A DNA stretch of 37,298 nucleotides, taken from Burkholderiales bacterium (GTDB lineage: Bacteria > Pseudomonadota > Gammaproteobacteria > Burkholderiales > Burkholderiaceae_C). The notes beneath the pieces are model-generated. The model was not told where the DNA came from. It searched no databases and worked only from the letters and a program-made list of their open reading frames with translations. Below, piece by piece: positions 1 through 9,067 of the stretch. The number at the start of each line of letters is the position of its first letter. Position 1 is the stretch's first letter. The translations under genes and the position numbers were made by a program. The stretch lies in contig CANFIC010000005.1 of NCBI GenBank assembly GCA_947446685.1, positions 1-37,298 on the forward strand, written 5' to 3'.

Positions 1-1017
1 CTCCTGCGTTTCAAGCGATACACCGATGACCTGACTGTCCTTGCCAAAATGAAGGACCAGCCGACCGTCCTGGTCGTCGCACCCTTGTCTGGCCACCACA
101 GCACCCTGCTGCGCGACACGGTTCGCCAGTTGTTGAAGGATCACAAAGTCTTCATCACCGACTGGACCGACGCCCGCATGGTGCCGCTTGCGGCCGGGGC
201 TTTCAGCCTCGACGATTACATCGCCTATGTGCAGGAATTCATCCGCCTGCTGGGCCCTGAATGCCATGTAATTTCAGTTTGCCAGCCGACCGTCCCGGTG
301 CTGGCGGCCATATCACTGATGGCCAGCAATGGTGAACAGACGCCGCGCAGCATGACGATGATGGGCGGGCCGATCGACGCGCGCCTGACGCCGACATCGG
401 TGAACAATCTGGCCACGACCAAACCTTACAGCTGGTTCGAGAACAACGTGATCTACCGTGTGCCGACCAACTTCGCTGGCGCGGGTCGGGCGGTCTACCC
501 GGGTTTCTTGCAGCACACCGGTTTTGTGGCCATGAACCCGGATCGCCACGCGACCTCGCATTACGACTATTTTCTCGACCTGATGCGCGGCGATGACGAT
601 GGTGCTGAAGCCCATCGCCAGTTTTATGACGAGTACAACGCCGTGCTCGACATGCCGGCCGAGTATTACCTCGACACGATCAAGACCGTCTTCCAGGATT
701 TCTCCCTGGTCAATGGCACTTGGGAGGTGCAGGGCCAATTGGTGCGGCCGCAGGACATCAGGGGTACGGCGCTGCTGACTGTGGAAGGCGAGCTCGATGA
801 CATTTCTGGCGCCGGCCAGACTCGCGCAGCCCATGGCTTATGTTCGGGCATCGAGGCTGAGCATCGCTACCATTACGACGCCATCGGTGCCGGCCATTAC
901 GGCATCTTTGCCGGCCGCCGTTGGCGCGACCATGTTTACCCCGAAGTGCAAGGCTTCATCGCCAAGTACGACCGGCCGAGCGTTGTGGCACCAGCCCCCG
1001 CCAAGAAACGCGCTTGA
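1..1017 (+). CDS. phaZ: Intracellular polyhydroxyalkanoate depolymerase (PhaZ), 5' end truncated by window edge
   Basis: Frame is open from base 1 ([41 protein letters not shown]...); [13 protein letters not shown]-like and [13 protein letters not shown] lipase-like box typical of intracellular PHB depolymerases. Confidence 0.88.
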   Translation, partial: LLRFKRYTDDLTVLAKMKDQPTVLVVAPLSGHHSTLLRDTVRQLLKDHKVFITDWTDARMVPLAAGAFSLDDYIAYVQEFIRLLGPECHVISVCQPTVPVLAAISLMASNGEQTPRSMTMMGGPIDARLTPTSVNNLATTKPYSWFENNVIYRVPTNFAGAGRAVYPGFLQHTGFVAMNPDRHATSHYDYFLDLMRGDDDGAEAHRQFYDEYNAVLDMPAEYYLDTIKTVFQDFSLVNGTWEVQGQLVRPQDIRGTALLTVEGELDDISGAGQTRAAHGLCSGIEAEHRYHYDAIGAGHYGIFAGRRWRDHVYPEVQGFIAKYDRPSVVAPAPAKKRA

Positions 1018-1691
1018 CCCAGCAATTGCCAGCGCTGGAGCTTGCTGCGCAGGTCTTGCGCATCGAAGCGGCGCTGCCGCAAACGCAGTGCACACGCTGC
1101 GGCTATCCTGATTGCCGTGCCTATGCCGAAGCAGTGGCGATCGGGGTGGCAGGCATCAACCAATGCCCGCCCGGCGGTGCCCAAGGCATCGCCAGGTTGG
1201 CCGCCATCACCGGCCGACCCGCCCTGCCCCTGGACCCCGTGCATGGCATAGAAGGCCCGCGACTGCTGGCGGTGATCGACGAAGCCTGGTGCATAGGCTG
1301 CACGCTTTGCATCGCGGCCTGCCCGGTCGACTGCATCGTCGGCGCGCCCAAGCTGATGCATCTGGTCGTCGCCGAGCAATGTACCGGCTGCGAGCTCTGC
1401 CTGCCGGCCTGTCCGGTCGACTGCATTTCACTGGTCAATGTCAGCGGCAATGCCAGTGGTTGGTCAGCCTGGAGTGAGCGCGATGCCGCCGTAGCGGTTG
1501 ACCGCTATCAATTCCATCAGCAACGCCTACTACGCGACAAGCAGGACAACGATGCCCGCTTGCTCGCACTGGCGCAGGCCAAACTGGGTAATCTGGCCGC
1601 AGCCTCGAAAATCACCGAGCCCGCTGAGCTGGATCGCAAGCGCAGCATGATCGAAGCGGCGATCGCCAGGGCTCGCGCCGCGAAGCAGTAA
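1014..1691 (+). CDS. rsxB: RnfB/RsxB-like ferredoxin electron transport protein; TTG start overlapping the phaZ stop
   Basis: [15 protein letters not shown] plus two 4Fe-4S motifs ([30 protein letters not shown]); TTG at 1014 overlaps TGA of phaZ. Confidence 0.85.
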   Translation: MTQQLPALELAAQVLRIEAALPQTQCTRCGYPDCRAYAEAVAIGVAGINQCPPGGAQGIARLAAITGRPALPLDPVHGIEGPRLLAVIDEAWCIGCTLCIAACPVDCIVGAPKLMHLVVAEQCTGCELCLPACPVDCISLVNVSGNASGWSAWSERDAAVAVDRYQFHQQRLLRDKQDNDARLLALAQAKLGNLAAASKITEPAELDRKRSMIEAAIARARAAKQ

Positions 1692-1927
1692 CCCTAGATT
1701 CGGTAGTTGGACGCGGACGAGTGGGCTGCGATGCGGTGCGCGGGCAAGGCGTGCCGACGCAGTGGGCTGATGCCCACCAGGAGAAGCAACGCAGCCAGCG
1801 TGCCGTAGCGCGGTTCAATCGGCTGCGTAGCGTTCTCACCCATTGGGTGAACGCAGGCGGGCAGAGAAATCTCACAAGGCATGCAGCCTCCGAGGCGATG
1901 GAGCGCGATCAACTGCTGAATCTAGGG
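1692..1927. mobile_element. Candidate MITE-like non-autonomous element with terminal inverted repeats
   Basis: Perfect 10-bp inverted termini CCCTAGATTC (1692-1701) / GAATCTAGGG (1918-1927), extendable to about 23 bp with 3 mismatches (AGTRACCCTAGATTCRGYAGTTG); internal hairpins GTGGGC-TGAT-GCCCAC and GCGTTCTCACCC-ATT-GGGTGAACGC; fills the whole convergent gap between rsxB and the next gene. Confidence 0.6.
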
Positions 1928-1931
1928 TCAC

Positions 1932-2729
1932 TCATGCCGCCGGCCAGTCCGCGCAGCGCCCCGCTTCGACAGCGCATTCCGCAAGCAACTCGCCAGCTTC
2001 GCTGCCGAGCCAGAAAGCCCTCTCCTGCAGGCGCGCCGCCCGAATGCCGTCGGGGCGATCTACTGCATCGCCCGCTCCGGGATGCGCCATCAACAAGCCG
2101 CCGTCAGGCAGCGAACGCAACCAGCCGGCGACCAACTGGGCCATCACAGCACCGGGGTCAAAGTCATAGACACCGGCAAAGTCCGCGTTCATGCGCAACT
2201 GCTGCCGCCCCGCAGCCCGCCGCAGCGCAGCCCCGCCAAGCCCGGCGATCAGCGCTGCTTTGGCTCCGCGCCAATGCTGGCTGCGGGTCGAACGCAAGGC
2301 ACAAGCGCTGCCATAGCGCCGGCTCATCTCACCCAGCACGGCGTCGCGCAACACCGGCAATTGATGCACATGCTGATGTCCGTCTAGATAATCCGGTGCA
2401 CGTTGCATGCCCGCCTCGAAAGCGTCGAGTTGCTCGGCAACCCAGCGATTCGCCTGCGCCTGATCAAGCTGGCCCAAGTAGGCCGCGGCGATCCAGCCTT
2501 GAAGGCTGCGGCCCATTGAGTAATCGGCGAATTCGTTGACATCAAGGTGCAAGCCGATGTCGGCGATCCCGATGCGCTCGCGCAGCGCTGCCGCAGCTGC
2601 CGGCCAGCCAGGCGCCAGCACCATGCAACTGGTCGCGCTGATGCGCCCGGTGTCGATGCACTCGATGATGGCGCGGCTGACCCCAGCATCGAAAGCGTAA
2701 TCATCGGCGCAGATCTGGATGCGTTTCAT
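1932..2729 (-). CDS. ChbG/HpnK (YdjC-like) carbohydrate deacetylase
   Basis: MKRIQICADDYAFDAGVSRAIIECIDTGRISATSCM..., GLHLDVNE, DYLDGHQHVHQLP metal-binding motifs; start overlaps the upstream GtrA stop by 4 bp. Confidence 0.85.
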   Translation of the reverse strand: MKRIQICADDYAFDAGVSRAIIECIDTGRISATSCMVLAPGWPAAAAALRERIGIADIGLHLDVNEFADYSMGRSLQGWIAAAYLGQLDQAQANRWVAEQLDAFEAGMQRAPDYLDGHQHVHQLPVLRDAVLGEMSRRYGSACALRSTRSQHWRGAKAALIAGLGGAALRRAAGRQQLRMNADFAGVYDFDPGAVMAQLVAGWLRSLPDGGLLMAHPGAGDAVDRPDGIRAARLQERAFWLGSEAGELLAECAVEAGRCADWPAA

Positions 2730-3103
2730 GGCCGGCTCGATCGAAAAGCCCAATGACGACTCAGGATCCAGGTCATCGCGGCAACAGCCAGCAGCACCAG
2801 CAGCAGCGCCAAACGATATTCAAGGCCGGCAGCCAGCAGCAAGCCATAGAGCAGCTCGTTGCAGGTAAAGCCGAGCAAGGCGACGATAGCGAACCTGGGC
2901 AAGGCCGCGCCCGTCTTTGCCTGGCTGGAGGCAAAGCTGAAACGGTGATGACCGACGAAGCTGACGCCAAACGCCAGAACAAATCCCGCCACATTGGCCG
3001 CCAGCGCTGCCAGTTGCCATTGCGACACCAGCAACCAGACGACGCAGAAATGCAGCGAGGCTGCGCTGGCGCCGACCAGACCGAAATAGAACAAGGATTT
3101 CAA
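2726..3103 (-). CDS. GtrA-like small membrane protein (putative polyprenyl-P-sugar translocase)
   Basis: 125 aa with four hydrophobic segments, MKSLFYFGLVGASAASLHFCVVWLLV...FVGHHRFSF...SRHWAFRSS typical of the GtrA family. Confidence 0.8.
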   Translation of the reverse strand: MKSLFYFGLVGASAASLHFCVVWLLVSQWQLAALAANVAGFVLAFGVSFVGHHRFSFASSQAKTGAALPRFAIVALLGFTCNELLYGLLLAAGLEYRLALLLVLLAVAAMTWILSRHWAFRSSRP

Positions 3104-4095
3104 TCCATTCCTACAACCGGCGCAGTCAGATCCTGCACCAGATAGAGCGGGCGCTGCTTGACCTCGTCGAAGACCCGGCCGAGGTATTCAGCAATGATGC
3201 CCAAACACAGCAGCTGCACGCCAGCCAGGAAGGTGATCGAAGCCGCCAAAGTCGCAAAGCCCGAGATCGGATTACCCAGAAAGACCTTTTCCGAAACAAT
3301 CCACAAGCCAAAGCCTACCGAGCCTATGGAAACCAGCAGTCCCAGCACCGAAACCAGCCGCAGCGGAACCTTGCTGAATGCAGTCAGACCGGTGAATGCC
3401 AGGGCCAGCAGATGGGCGAATTTGAAATTCGTTTCACCATGGGCTCTCGCGTCAGGCACGAATTCAACGGCCTTGGAACGAAACCCGACCCAGGCAAAAA
3501 GCCCTTTCATATAGCGCGCCCTCTCGGGCAGACTGCGCAGGGCCAGCACCACGCGCCGATCGAGCAGCCTGAAGTCACCGGCATCCGTAGGCAGTTCGAA
3601 GCGCGATCCGCGTTGCATCAGCCAATAGAAAAAACTTGTGTAGCCACGCCTTGCCATCGACTGCGATTGACGCCGCCCGGTCTGCACCGCATAGACCACA
3701 TCAAAGCCTTCGCGCCATGCCGGCAACATGGCCAGCACCGTGTCGATCGGATGCTGGCCATCCGAGTCCATCGTGATCACCACATCGCCTAAGGCAATAT
3801 CGAGCCCGGCACTGAGCGCTGCTTCCTTGCCAAAATTGCGTGACAAGCGCAGCAAGCGCAGCGGCAAGCCCTGCTGAATCAGTCCATGGCAGAGCAAGGC
3901 CGTATCGTCCTGGCTGCCGTCATCGACGACCAGCAATTCGATGCTCTGGCCGCCTGCTGTCAAGCGGCGGGTCAATTCAGGCAGCAAGTCGGCCAGATTA
4001 CGCGCCTCGTTGAAGGCTGGCAGCACCACCGTGATCAGGGCCGGCAGTGGCCGAAGTTGATCTGTGGCGAGAAGACTGTTCGATGACATATTCAT
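3100..4095 (-). CDS. Family 2 glycosyltransferase, polyprenyl-phosphate sugar transferase type (GtrB/ArnC-like)
   Basis: ITVVLPAFNEARNL..ELLVVDDGSQDDT..RNFGKEAALSAGLDIALGDVVITMDSDGQHP plus two C-terminal TM segments. Confidence 0.88.
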   Translation of the reverse strand: MNMSSNSLLATDQLRPLPALITVVLPAFNEARNLADLLPELTRRLTAGGQSIELLVVDDGSQDDTALLCHGLIQQGLPLRLLRLSRNFGKEAALSAGLDIALGDVVITMDSDGQHPIDTVLAMLPAWREGFDVVYAVQTGRRQSQSMARRGYTSFFYWLMQRGSRFELPTDAGDFRLLDRRVVLALRSLPERARYMKGLFAWVGFRSKAVEFVPDARAHGETNFKFAHLLALAFTGLTAFSKVPLRLVSVLGLLVSIGSVGFGLWIVSEKVFLGNPISGFATLAASITFLAGVQLLCLGIIAEYLGRVFDEVKQRPLYLVQDLTAPVVGMD

Positions 4096-5540
4096 TGCCC
4101 CGGTTTGGCGACAACTTCGTCGCGCAGCAAGCATTGTTCACGGTTGCAGGCTAGCGCCGCAGTCGGCAGCGATGATTTATCCAAGCGGGCAACGACTTTG
4201 AAAGCCGGTGCGCCTGGGCTGCCCGGCATGCCGGCATAGAGCCGGCCGCCGGTGTAGAAGTAAGCCGAATAAGCCGGCTTGGCCGGATAGACCAGGCGAC
4301 AGTCCTGGCCGCCACAGGCTTGCTGATAGGCCTCGATCAGCGGCAGGTCTGAATGTCCGGCCCCGACCTGCGGCGCTTTGAAGAAAAACACCCAGCCGTA
4401 AACCAGCAACAAGACCATCGCCAGGCCCCAGGACCTGATCTGCGCCAGGCTGGCGGCAGGCAAGATGCACACGGCCAGGATGGCCAGTCCCGGCAAGGCG
4501 GTCAGCGCATAGGTCCAGATGATATTTCTCGCTGCAGTGAACAGCAGCAAGGGTGCCAGGGTGATGCAAAGCGCATAGCAGGCCAGCTCACTGCCGCCCA
4601 CCTCGCGGTACTGGGCGCTCAGCGTTCCTGCGCCCTGTTTGAAGCGCAACCAGGGGGCACGCAGCAGCAGCAACAGCACCGCTGGCAATCCCGCCAGCAT
4701 GGTGTAAGGCCAGATGATGCCGAACGGTTGGGCATGGGCAAAGCCGTAGCGGTCGCCTTGCCAACCCGGTTGCAAGAAGCGCATCACATGCTCGCCGAGC
4801 ACGAAATAGCTGATGAAACCCGGCGTCTTCAATTCGGCCGCCCAATACCAGGGCACCGCCACAGCCAGGCAGATCAGCCAGACCCAGCGGTCGCGCAGCA
4901 GGATCAGTACGACCGGCCAATGGTGGCGCCAACCGGCATGCAGCAGGATCGGCAGCAGGGCCAGCACCGCGGCCGCCGGCCCTTTGGTCAGCAGCGCCAG
5001 CCCCATGCCGAAGGCCAGCCAGCGGGAAAATCGCCGGCGTTCGGCATCTGCCGAGTGCAGGATCCGCCACCATGAAGCCTGCACCAGCATCACGCAGGCG
5101 ATCAAGGTTGCGTCAGTCATCACCGCGCCAGCACTGATGAAAAACAGCGGACTCAAGGCCAGGACTGAAAGCACCGCCCAGATCTGCAGTCGCGGCAGCG
5201 TGCCGGCCAGCATCCAGGCAAGCGCGGCCAAGGCTGCCGTGCTCCAGCCAACTGCCGGCAGGCGCGCAGCCCATTCGCTGACGCCGAAAATCTGCATCGA
5301 CAGCGCCTGACTCCAGGTCGACAAGGGCGGCTTGGCCCAGAACAACTCGGTCGGCGTGATATGCGGGCTGATCCAGTCGCCCAGCTGCAGCATCAGGCGG
5401 GCGATCTCGGCATAGCGCGCCTCGGTATGGTCGGTCAGCGGCGTTGCTGCCAGGCTCACCAGGCGCAGCAGCAAGGCCAGCGCCAGCACATAGATCCAGG
5501 GCCTGACGGCAGACTTGGCCGGTTGGTTCGATTCGTTCAT
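4092..5540 (-). CDS. Family 39 (ArnT/PMT-like) lipid-linked sugar glycosyltransferase
   Basis: Start MNESNQPAKSAVRPWIYVLALALLLRLVSLAATPLTDHTEARYAEIARLM; multi-TM; E-x-R-Y-A-E and WAKPPLSTW motifs characteristic of the ArnT family. Confidence 0.85.
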   Translation of the reverse strand: MNESNQPAKSAVRPWIYVLALALLLRLVSLAATPLTDHTEARYAEIARLMLQLGDWISPHITPTELFWAKPPLSTWSQALSMQIFGVSEWAARLPAVGWSTAALAALAWMLAGTLPRLQIWAVLSVLALSPLFFISAGAVMTDATLIACVMLVQASWWRILHSADAERRRFSRWLAFGMGLALLTKGPAAAVLALLPILLHAGWRHHWPVVLILLRDRWVWLICLAVAVPWYWAAELKTPGFISYFVLGEHVMRFLQPGWQGDRYGFAHAQPFGIIWPYTMLAGLPAVLLLLLRAPWLRFKQGAGTLSAQYREVGGSELACYALCITLAPLLLFTAARNIIWTYALTALPGLAILAVCILPAASLAQIRSWGLAMVLLLVYGWVFFFKAPQVGAGHSDLPLIEAYQQACGGQDCRLVYPAKPAYSAYFYTGGRLYAGMPGSPGAPAFKVVARLDKSSLPTAALACNREQCLLRDEVVAKPGQ

Positions 5541-5600
5541 GGGCTGAAGTATCGGCGGGATTGCCAAAGTCCCCGGCAAGAGCGGTGACAATCGCGATTC

Positions 5601-6263
5601 ATGAACAAGCAACAAATTCTTGGCTTCTTTCAAACTCTGCGCGCTGCCAACCCGGCGCCACAGACCGAGCTTGAATATGCCAGCGTGTTCGAATTGCTGG
5701 TCGCGGTGTTGCTGTCGGCGCAGGCCACCGACGTCAGCGTCAACAAGGCGACGCGGCGCTTGTTCTTGCTGGCCCATACGCCGCAGCAGCTGCTGGCCCT
5801 CGGCGAAGAGGGTCTGATAGAGCAGATCCGCACCATCGGCCTGTTCCGCAGCAAGGCGCGGCATTTGATTGCCACCTGCGGAATGCTGATCGAGCGGCAT
5901 GGCGGGCAGGTGCCCCGTAATCGCGAAGCACTCGAGGCCTTGCCCGGCGTAGGGCGCAAGACTGCCAATGTGGTGCTCAACTGCGCTTTCGGCGAGGCGA
6001 CTATGGCCGTCGACACCCATCTCTTCCGGGTCGGCAACCGCACTGGACTGGCGACAGGCAAGACGCCCTTGGCGGTCGAGAAAGCCTTGCTCAAACGCAT
6101 TCCGGCGGAGTTTCTGGTCGACGCCCATCACTGGCTGATCCTGCATGGACGTTATGTCTGCAAGGCGCGGCAACCCCTTTGCGCCCAGTGCAAAGTGGCC
6201 GAATTCTGCGATCACGGTCGCCGCCTACAATTGCCGATTGCCAAAAGAGCCCGCCATGCCTAG
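5601..6263 (+). CDS. nth: Endonuclease III
   Basis: HhH-GPD: LPGVGRKTANVVLNCAFGEATMAVDTHLFRVGNR; C-terminal 4Fe-4S CKARQPLCAQCKVAEFC. Confidence 0.95.
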   Translation: MNKQQILGFFQTLRAANPAPQTELEYASVFELLVAVLLSAQATDVSVNKATRRLFLLAHTPQQLLALGEEGLIEQIRTIGLFRSKARHLIATCGMLIERHGGQVPRNREALEALPGVGRKTANVVLNCAFGEATMAVDTHLFRVGNRTGLATGKTPLAVEKALLKRIPAEFLVDAHHWLILHGRYVCKARQPLCAQCKVAEFCDHGRRLQLPIAKRARHA

Positions 6264-6471
6264 CCTTGCCGACCTGATCGACCGCGTAGAGCGCCTGCTG
6301 CTTCGCCATGATGAACTGAAACGAACCAATGCCCTGCTGCAGGAGCAGGTGCAAAGCCTCGAGCATGAACGAGACAATCTGCGTTCCCGCCTGAATGCTG
6401 CCCGCGCCCGCATCGACGCCTTGCTGCTGCGCCTGCCCGCTGCGGGCGAAACAGGAAAGACCCTGCCATGA
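6256..6471 (+). CDS. ZapB-like coiled-coil small protein (TIGR02449-like)
   Basis: MPSLADLIDRVERLLLRHDELKRTNALLQEQVQSLEHERDNLRSRLNAARARIDALLLRLP; heptad coiled coil directly upstream of zapA with 4-bp overlap. Confidence 0.75.
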   Translation: MPSLADLIDRVERLLLRHDELKRTNALLQEQVQSLEHERDNLRSRLNAARARIDALLLRLPAAGETGKTLP

Positions 6472-6776
6472 AACAAATGGAAGTGACCATCCTGGGGCAG
6501 AGCTATCTGCTCGGTTGCCCTGACGGCGGCGAAGCGGCGTTGACCCAGGCAGTCGGACAGGTCGATCGCGAAATGAGCGCGATCCGCGATGCCGGCAAAA
6601 TCAAAGCGCGCGAACGCATCGCCGTCCTGGCGGCCTTGAACCTGGCCTATCAACTGACAGCGCCAGCGCAAAAACCGTCTGCCGACCTGAGCTTGCAAAG
6701 TAACAACCTGCCGGAGTTGGACGGACTGATACGCCGGCTTGACGAAGCCCTTGGCCACGACGGTCAATTACTCTGA
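6468..6776 (+). CDS. zapA: Cell division protein ZapA
   Basis: MKQMEVTILGQSYLLGCPDGGEAALTQAVGQVDREMSAIRDAGKIKARERIAVLAALNLAYQL. Confidence 0.9.
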   Translation: MKQMEVTILGQSYLLGCPDGGEAALTQAVGQVDREMSAIRDAGKIKARERIAVLAALNLAYQLTAPAQKPSADLSLQSNNLPELDGLIRRLDEALGHDGQLL

Positions 6777-6809
6777 TCGGCCCGATTGAGCCTGAGCAAG
6801 CTTAGAATC

Positions 6810-6995
6810 AGTTCGTCCACTGCTCTCGCGTGAGTTTTATATTTCCTTGAACCAATGCTCTATGAGCAAGGGCTTGGAATATCGCCAGGCTGGTGTGAGC
6901 ATCTCGCGTCAGATGAACCCGAAGCCTGTGCTGACCTCGCCCACCTGAACCCCCGGTTCAGGAATGCGACTCACGGTCTGCGGTGGACACCCTCC
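6810..6995 (+). ncRNA. ssrS: 6S RNA (ends approximate)
   Basis: Directly downstream of zapA (classical ssrS position); long-range pairing GTCCACTGC/GCGGTGGAC and CGTGAGT/ACTCACG; conserved 3'-side hairpin CCTGAACC-CC-GGTTCAGG matching E. coli CCUUGAACCAAGGGUUCAAGG, followed by a CTGCGGTGG stretch; -10-like TAGAAT at 6803. Confidence 0.85.
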
Positions 6996-7072
6996 TCGAT
7001 CCGCTCGAGCGCCTGTCGACCTAGTCAGTCAGCAAGTCTGATTGGCCGCTTACCAATGCTGCTGGAGCCGCC

Positions 7073-7888
7073 TTGAGCTTTGATCCTGTCCTGATTCTTG
7101 AATTGCTGGCCTTGGGCCTGGTCGCGGGCTTCCTCGCGGGTTTGCTGGGCATCGGTGGCGGCATGATGATGGTGCCATTTCTGACGCTGATCATGTCGCA
7201 CCGGGGCGTCGACGCCGGGATGGCAGTGAAGATGGCAATTGCCACAGCAATGGCCAGCGTGATGTTCACCTCCCTATCCAGTTTGCGCGCTCATCACAAG
7301 CGCGGCGCGGTGCGCTGGGATCTGGTGCGGGGCATGGCACCGGGCCTGATAGTCGGTGGCCTGCTTTCCGGCGCAGGGATATTTTCCATCATCAAGGGCA
7401 ATTCGCTGGCCTTCATCTTTGCCGGTTTCGTTGGCTTTTCTGCCGTTCAGATGCTGCGCAACAAGAAGCCCAAACCGGGCCGGGAGATGCCCGGCGCCGC
7501 GGGACAGATCAGCGCCGGGGTCGGCATCGGGATGTTGTCGGGGCTGGTCGGTGCCGGCGGCGCTTTCATGTCGGTGCCCTTCATGACCCGGGGCAATGTC
7601 ACGATGCACAGCGCGGTCGCGACCAGTGCTGCCATCGGTTTTCCGGTCGCCCTGGCCAACACCTTGGGCTATGTCATCGGCGGCTGGTCATTGCCTGAGA
7701 CCGTACCCTATGCCTACGGTTTTCTCTATCTGCCAGCCTTGCTGGTCATTTCTTCGACCAGTGTGTTGATGGCACCGATCGGCGCACGTACAGCCCATGC
7801 AATGGACGTCTCACAACTGAAACGGACCTTTGCCTGCCTGCTTTTCTTGATCGCCGGCTATATGCTTTACAAGGGTTTGACCGCCTGA
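7073..7888 (+). CDS. TSUP (TauE/SafE) family membrane transporter, TTG start
   Basis: Duplicated GFLAGLLGIGGGMMMVPFLTL / GMLSGLVGAGGAFMSVPFMT motifs. Confidence 0.88.
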   Translation: MSFDPVLILELLALGLVAGFLAGLLGIGGGMMMVPFLTLIMSHRGVDAGMAVKMAIATAMASVMFTSLSSLRAHHKRGAVRWDLVRGMAPGLIVGGLLSGAGIFSIIKGNSLAFIFAGFVGFSAVQMLRNKKPKPGREMPGAAGQISAGVGIGMLSGLVGAGGAFMSVPFMTRGNVTMHSAVATSAAIGFPVALANTLGYVIGGWSLPETVPYAYGFLYLPALLVISSTSVLMAPIGARTAHAMDVSQLKRTFACLLFLIAGYMLYKGLTA

Positions 7889-7893
7889 TCGCC

Positions 7894-9021
7894 ATGCAAG
7901 CAGTGACCCCAATCCCGCCAACGCATCACGCCAGCGATCTCAGCGCGATGCAGCATGCCCTGGCATTGGCCGGTCTGGCGATAGGCTTGTCCGACCCCAA
8001 CCCGAGAGTCGGCTGTGTCATCGTGGCTGCCGATGGTGCAGTCATCGGCACCGGCCATACCCAGGCCAGCGGCCAGGCCCATGCCGAGGTGATGGCCTTG
8101 CAGGACGCTCGAAGGCGCGGCGCATCGCTGCGAGGCGCCACCGCCTACGTGACGCTGGAGCCTTGTTCCCATCATGGCCGCACGCCGCCTTGCTGCGACG
8201 CGCTGATTGCAGCCGGCCTGCTGCGCGTTGTCGCCGCGATCGCCGACCCCAACCCACTGGTCAGTGGTGCCGGCATGGCCAGAATTCACGCGGCAGGCAT
8301 CATCGCCGAGACCGGTCTGCTGGCGCAAGAAGCCGAACAGTTGAACATTGGATTTTTCTCGCGAATGCGGCGTGGCCGGCCATTTTTGCGTCTGAAAATT
8401 GCCGCTTCGCTGGACGGTAGAACCGCCCTGCCCAACGGCGCAAGCCAATGGATCACCGGCGAAGCCGCCAGGCGCGATGGACATGGCTGGCGCAAACGCG
8501 CCGGCGCCATCATGACCGGCATCGGCACCTTGCGCGACGACAACCCAAGGCTCGATGTGCGCCTGGTCGAGACAGCGTTGCAACCGCTGCGTGTCGTGAT
8601 TGATTCGAAACTTGAAACGACCAGCGGCGCGCGCCTGCTGGCGCCTCCGGGCCGGACGCTGATTTATTGCGCGGTCGAGCCCGAGGGCGCCAAAGCCGCG
8701 GCCTTGAGAAGCGTTGGCGCGGAACTTTGTTGCCTGGCCGGCGCGCAGGGCAAGGTCGATCTGGCTGCGGTCTTGGCTGATCTGGGGCGGCGCGGCATCA
8801 ATGAATTACATATCGAAGCCGGCCACAAGCTCAATGGTTCGCTGCTGCGCGAAGGTCTGGTCGATGAGTTGCTGGTCTATCTGGCACCGAAACTGCTCGG
8901 CCTGGGCCGCGAGATGGCCGCGTTCGGCCCGCTGGAATCCTTGCAGGAGGCGCTGCAATGGCAATGGCTTGACTGCCAGTTGATCGGCGAGGACCTGCGT
9001 TTGCGTTTGCGTCCTCGCTGA
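7894..9021 (+). CDS. ribD: Bifunctional diaminohydroxyphosphoribosylaminopyrimidine deaminase / 5-amino-6-(5-phosphoribosylamino)uracil reductase
   Basis: HAEVMAL...[19 protein letters not shown] zinc deaminase motif; [28 protein letters not shown] reductase domain. Confidence 0.95.
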   Translation: MQAVTPIPPTHHASDLSAMQHALALAGLAIGLSDPNPRVGCVIVAADGAVIGTGHTQASGQAHAEVMALQDARRRGASLRGATAYVTLEPCSHHGRTPPCCDALIAAGLLRVVAAIADPNPLVSGAGMARIHAAGIIAETGLLAQEAEQLNIGFFSRMRRGRPFLRLKIAASLDGRTALPNGASQWITGEAARRDGHGWRKRAGAIMTGIGTLRDDNPRLDVRLVETALQPLRVVIDSKLETTSGARLLAPPGRTLIYCAVEPEGAKAAALRSVGAELCCLAGAQGKVDLAAVLADLGRRGINELHIEAGHKLNGSLLREGLVDELLVYLAPKLLGLGREMAAFGPLESLQEALQWQWLDCQLIGEDLRLRLRPR

Positions 9022-9067
9022 GTTTGCATTCAAAGGGCTGCTGCGGCGCCCACTTACAATCGAAGCT

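Noticed and set aside
1721-2539. 272-aa plus-strand ORF running through the MITE-like element and antisense to the deacetylase
   Set aside because: Low-complexity Arg/Ser/Pro/Ala-rich product opposite a well-supported gene.
5541-6215. 225-aa N-terminal extension of the 707-aa minus-strand ORF (4092-6215)
   Set aside because: Antisense to nth; the GT39 family start is clearly MNESNQ at 5540 and the extension has no membrane-protein or family character.
9022-9067. Possible FMN riboswitch upstream of ribBX
   Set aside because: The gap is only 46 bp and contains no RFN-like conserved elements; the gene appears co-transcribed with ribD.
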